From contig CAZRSF010000104.1 of assembly GCA_964602655.1 (NCBI GenBank), positions 1 through 16,257 of the forward strand: a stretch of 16,257 bases of DNA. The letters are read 5' to 3'. The DNA is from Moduliflexus sp964602655. Its GTDB lineage: Bacteria; Moduliflexota; Moduliflexia; Moduliflexales; Moduliflexaceae. Under the pieces are notes generated by a model. That model was given only the letters and a program-made list of their open reading frames with translations, was not told the DNA's origin and did not search any database. Shown here one piece after another: positions 13,748 through 16,257 of the stretch; the stretch's first letter is position 1; every line of letters starts with the position of its first letter. The translations under genes were made by a program, and so were the position numbers.

Positions 13748-14062
13748 ATGCAAACCAAAGACGAATTCAAAGCCCGCGTCCGCGAATGGGCGCAAAAATT
13801 GGAAGTTGACACGCGCATCATTTCCATACGTTCCATGACACGCAAATGGGCGTCCTATACCCAGACCTCCGGCCTGCTTATTTTTAATGCGGCGCTACTT
13901 GAGATGGATGATACGGTGAGGGATTACGTCATCGTGCATGAATTATTGCACGTTCGCATTCCGAATCACGGCAAACTGTGGAAGAGTTTCATGCGGGCGT
14001 ATTTAGGGGATTACGAGCGATTGGAACGACAACTCAACCTCACAGGTCTCCAAGACCTGTGA
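13748..14062 (+). CDS. YgjP/SprT-like (DUF45) zinc metallopeptidase
   Basis: This is a small cytoplasmic protein (104 residues) of the YgjP-like metal-dependent hydrolase group, which is often found next to type I restriction genes. The zinc motif HELLH is at 64-68 and the probable third ligand is His74 in NHGKLW. The preceding region (SIRSMTRKWASY near 26-37, then LLIFNAALL) matches the family, which normally has a longer N-terminal part, so this is a short member. The tail NLTGLQDL and the stop TGA (14060-14062) are encoded by a palindrome copy. The ATG is preceded by a TTG one codon upstream; no Shine-Dalgarno except a GAGG within the repeat 13 bases upstream. Substrate unknown. Confidence 0.85.
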   Translation: MQTKDEFKARVREWAQKLEVDTRIISIRSMTRKWASYTQTSGLLIFNAALLEMDDTVRDYVIVHELLHVRIPNHGKLWKSFMRAYLGDYERLERQLNLTGLQDL

Positions 14063-14066
14063 GGTT
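14036..14066 (+). repeat. palindrome copy 15, 3' end of the metallopeptidase gene, possible terminator
   Basis: Arms AACCTCACAGGTCTC and AAGACCTGTGAGGTT (one mismatch) around a central C. It supplies the TGA stop of the metallopeptidase and is followed on the plus strand by TTTTATTT, so it has the form of a rho-independent terminator at the convergent junction with gnd, which ends only five bases further on. Confidence 0.85.
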
Positions 14067-14070
14067 TTAT

Positions 14071-15522
14071 TTAGACAGTATACGTCGAGGCCGCTGTGTT
14101 GCCGCCGTGTCCGGTCCAGTTGGTGTGGAAGAACTGTCCGCGCGGCTGATCGAGACGCTCGTAGGTGTGCGCGCCGAAATAGTCGCGCTGCGCTTGCAGC
14201 AGATTCGCCGGGAGAAATTCGCTGCGGTAGCCATCAAAATAGCATAATGCAGTAGCAAATGCCGGCGCCGGAATGCCATACGTCAGAGCAGCGGCGGTCA
14301 CTCTACGCCAGCCCGCCTGCGCCGCCTCGATTTTCTCTTTGAAAAATGGCGCTAACAAGAGATTAGAGAGGAGCGGATTCTGGTCGAACGCTTCTTTGAT
14401 TTTGCCGAGGAAGATCGAGCGGATAATGCAGCCGCCGCGCCACATCAGGGCGATCCCGCCATAATTCAGATTCCAGTTATATGTTTTCGCCGCCGCTTGC
14501 ATCAGCGTGTAGCCTTGCGCGTAAGAGACGATTTTCGCGGCGTACAACGCCTGTTTGATGTCTTCTAAAAACGCCTGTTTATCGCCGGTGAATGTAACGG
14601 CAGGCGCGGCAAAAATTTTCGAGGCGGCGACGCGCTCGTCTTTCATGGCGGAAAGACACCGCGCAAACACCGCTTCGCCGATCAGCGTCAACGGCACACC
14701 TTCATCCAACGCGGCGACGCCCGTCCATTTGCCCGTGCCTTTTTGCCCGGCGGTATCGAGAATGCGGTTGACTAACGGCTGCCCGTCGGCGTCTTTATAC
14801 GCTAAAATATCTCGCGTAATTTCAGTCAAATAGCTATTGAGTTCGCCATTATTCCAGATGTTGAACACATCGCTCATCTCGTCCGCCGACATGCCTAAAA
14901 GGTCGCGCATGATCTGGTACGCCTCGCAAATCAACTGCATGTCGCCGTATTCGATGCCATTATGCACCATTTTGACGAAATGCCCCGCGCCGTTTTCGCC
15001 AACCCAGTCGCAGCAGGGCGAGCCATCTTCGACTTTCGCGGCGATGGCTTGAAAGATCGTTTTGACATGCGGCCACGCTGCCGGAGAGCCGCCGGGCATC
15101 ATGGATGGGCCGAGCAATGCGCCTTCTTCGCCGCCGGAGACGCCCGTGCCGATATAGAGCAAGCCTTTGCTTTCGACATACTGCGTGCGGCGGATCGTGT
15201 CGGGGAAATGCGAATTGCCGCCGTCAATGATGATGTCGCCCGGTTCGAGATGCGGCAGCAATTGTTCGATAAAATCGTCCACCGGCTTGCCCGCTTTGAC
15301 CATCAGCATCACGCGGCGCGGGCGTTCGAGGTTTTGCGCCAACTCTGCGATGCTATGGCAGCCGATGAAATGTTTGCCCTTGCCGCGTCCATTCATGAAT
15401 TCATCCACTTTTGCGACCGTGCGGTTGTAACACGCCACCGTAAATCCTTTGCTTTCCATATTCAGGACGAGGTTTTCCCCCATCACCGCCAATCCGATTA
15501 AGCCAATATCTGCGCGTTTCAT
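14071..15522 (-). CDS. gnd: 6-phosphogluconate dehydrogenase, decarboxylating
   Basis: The enzyme oxidises 6-phosphogluconate with NADP to ribulose 5-phosphate and CO2 in the cytoplasmic pentose phosphate pathway. The N-terminal Rossmann motif is GLAVMGENLVLNM (10-22), with NRT at 33-35. The catalytic residues are present in FVKMVHNGIEYGDMQ (Lys184, Asn188, Glu191). The C-terminal tail FFHTNWTGHGGNTAAS is typical of the long (about 470-480 residue) form; this one has 483. The start is supported by the family N terminus and by GGTGGA about seven bases upstream. gntK lies upstream on the same strand, 186 bp away, with a row of small palindromes between them. Confidence 0.96.
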   Translation of the reverse strand: MKRADIGLIGLAVMGENLVLNMESKGFTVACYNRTVAKVDEFMNGRGKGKHFIGCHSIAELAQNLERPRRVMLMVKAGKPVDDFIEQLLPHLEPGDIIIDGGNSHFPDTIRRTQYVESKGLLYIGTGVSGGEEGALLGPSMMPGGSPAAWPHVKTIFQAIAAKVEDGSPCCDWVGENGAGHFVKMVHNGIEYGDMQLICEAYQIMRDLLGMSADEMSDVFNIWNNGELNSYLTEITRDILAYKDADGQPLVNRILDTAGQKGTGKWTGVAALDEGVPLTLIGEAVFARCLSAMKDERVAASKIFAAPAVTFTGDKQAFLEDIKQALYAAKIVSYAQGYTLMQAAAKTYNWNLNYGGIALMWRGGCIIRSIFLGKIKEAFDQNPLLSNLLLAPFFKEKIEAAQAGWRRVTAAALTYGIPAPAFATALCYFDGYRSEFLPANLLQAQRDYFGAHTYERLDQPRGQFFHTNWTGHGGNTAASTYTV

Positions 15523-15542
15523 AAATATTCCACCATGCGTAG

Positions 15543-15698
15543 GGGCGGGGTTTCCCCGCCCGCCGTAAATGGACGAGAAACCCCGACATGTTTGATTGTT
15601 CCCAGCGGTTAAAACCGCTGTCTTTATTCCAGCGCCCTTTCAGGGCGAACACCTGCCGCGAAGCGGCAACGGAATATAGGCAGGGGGTTCAACCCCTG
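15543..15698. repeat. cluster of five small palindromes between gntK and gnd
   Basis: The inverted repeats are GGGCGGGG/CCCCGCCC (15543-15561), CAGCGGTT/AACCGCTG (15603-15620), CGCCCT/AGGGCG (15633-15647), TGCCGC/GCGGCA (15654-15668) and CAGGGG/CCCCTG (15681-15698). None is related in sequence to the hsd palindromes. The block fills the gap between the two gluconate genes and contains no convincing gene. Confidence 0.65.
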
Positions 15699-15708
15699 AT
15701 TTCAGATT

Positions 15709-16197
15709 TTACGAGGCCGGTAATTGTTTCGAAATCGAGGCCACCATCGTTTCCGGCGCGTCGGAAATATCCACCGTAATCGCGTTTGCCGGTTCTTCCA
15801 GCGCGTCGAACTGGCTTTGCAGCATTCCCGGCTTCATGTAATGTCCGGCGCGGCTTTCCATGCGCTGCTGAATCACGTCGAAACTCCCTTTCAGATAGAC
15901 AAAATACGTCTCTGGATTGTTTTCCAGCAGCAAGACGCGATACCGTTCTTTCAGGGCAGAACAGGCAAACACGCCGTTTTTTCCTTCGAGAATCAATTGA
16001 TGCGCCGCTTGCTGAATCGCTCGCAGCCAGGGGGCGCGGTCGTCGTCGTTCAGCGGAATGCCTTGCGACATTTTCGCGATATTCTCGGCAGGATGAAACT
16101 CGTCGCCGTCATAAAATCCGCAATTGAATTTGTCCGCCAACATCTGCCCGATGGTGCTTTTGCCGCAGCCTGATACGCCCATCACAATAAGAATCAT
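15709..16197 (-). CDS. gntK: gluconokinase
   Basis: The enzyme phosphorylates D-gluconate with ATP to 6-phosphogluconate, the substrate of the downstream gnd. The 162-residue length is normal. Walker A GVSGCGKS is at 7-14, the family motif DGDEFHP at 30-36 followed by ENIAKMSQGIPLNDDDRAPWL, then CSALKERYR and SRAGHYMKPGMLQSQ, all characteristic of GntK. The ATG is followed at once by the first beta strand, as usual. No clear Shine-Dalgarno is visible upstream. Confidence 0.95.
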   Translation of the reverse strand: MILIVMGVSGCGKSTIGQMLADKFNCGFYDGDEFHPAENIAKMSQGIPLNDDDRAPWLRAIQQAAHQLILEGKNGVFACSALKERYRVLLLENNPETYFVYLKGSFDVIQQRMESRAGHYMKPGMLQSQFDALEEPANAITVDISDAPETMVASISKQLPAS

Positions 16198-16211
16198 TTG
16201 GTGTTATTAAC

Positions 16212-16238
16212 CACGAAACATACGAAATACACGAAAAA
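16212..16238. repeat. three tandem 9-bp repeats upstream of gntK
   Basis: CACGAAACA, TACGAAATA and CACGAAAAA share the core ACGAAA at 9-bp spacing, about 15 bp before the gntK start. The unit resembles short CACGAAA-type repeats seen in many bacterial genomes. Confidence 0.6.
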
Positions 16239-16257
16239 GGAGTGCAAAAGCTTGCTT

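Noticed and set aside
7004..14066. CRISPR array, because the repeats are about 33 nt, palindromic and numerous.
   Set aside because: Spacing is irregular (tens to thousands of bases), copies lie inside essential parts of genes and in both arm orders, and there are no cas genes.

Overview
The window looks like a piece of a draft genome (there is a 10-base N gap at 10909-10918) from a Gram-negative bacterium. The Gram-negative assignment rests on a 949-residue exported protein that ends in an Omp85-type outer-membrane barrel with a terminal phenylalanine. Coding is dense and of middling GC, and most genes outside the restriction cluster carry recognisable Shine-Dalgarno sequences. I cannot place it to a phylum from sequence alone; the many dispersed small palindromes would suit a repeat-rich, possibly uncultured lineage.

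Layout. Positions 175-5372 (minus strand) hold, in transcription order, a PD40-propeller/Omp85 fusion protein, a ROK-family sugar kinase and gcvT (glycine-cleavage T protein). A good sigma70-like promoter (5511-5539) lies upstream, and a 44-bp perfect palindrome sits between the kinase and gcvT. Positions 5852-6823 (plus) hold a two-gene unit: a conserved protein I cannot name with certainty and a stand-alone cyclic-nucleotide-binding-domain protein, closed by a long hairpin terminator. Positions 7049-14062 (plus) hold a type I restriction-modification cluster: hsdM, hsdS, a REP-associated tyrosine transposase (RAYT), hsdR and a small YgjP-like zinc metallopeptidase. Positions 14071-16197 (minus) hold gnd and gntK, which together take gluconate to ribulose 5-phosphate.

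The striking feature is a family of about 33-bp palindromes with arms AGACCTCACAGGT / ACCTGTGAGGTCT and a variable centre. Fifteen full copies, plus several lone half-arms, lie between 7004 and 14066; only one degraded copy, one lone arm and one distant cousin occur elsewhere in the window. Eight copies are read in frame inside hsdM, hsdS, the RAYT and hsdR. Three more form the 3' ends of genes and supply their stop codons (hsdM, hsdS, the metallopeptidase). Two sequence subfamilies (TGAG and TTAG) close different reading frames, and every internal copy lies in a frame its variant leaves open. The RAYT is bracketed by two copies that are exact reverse complements of each other (9988-10020 and 10654-10686), which makes it a candidate mobiliser of the family, although it carries a copy itself. 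The result resembles the in-frame Rickettsia palindromic elements, but is shorter, concentrated on a defence operon and paired with a Y1 transposase. That interpretation is inference; the sequences, positions and frames were read directly.
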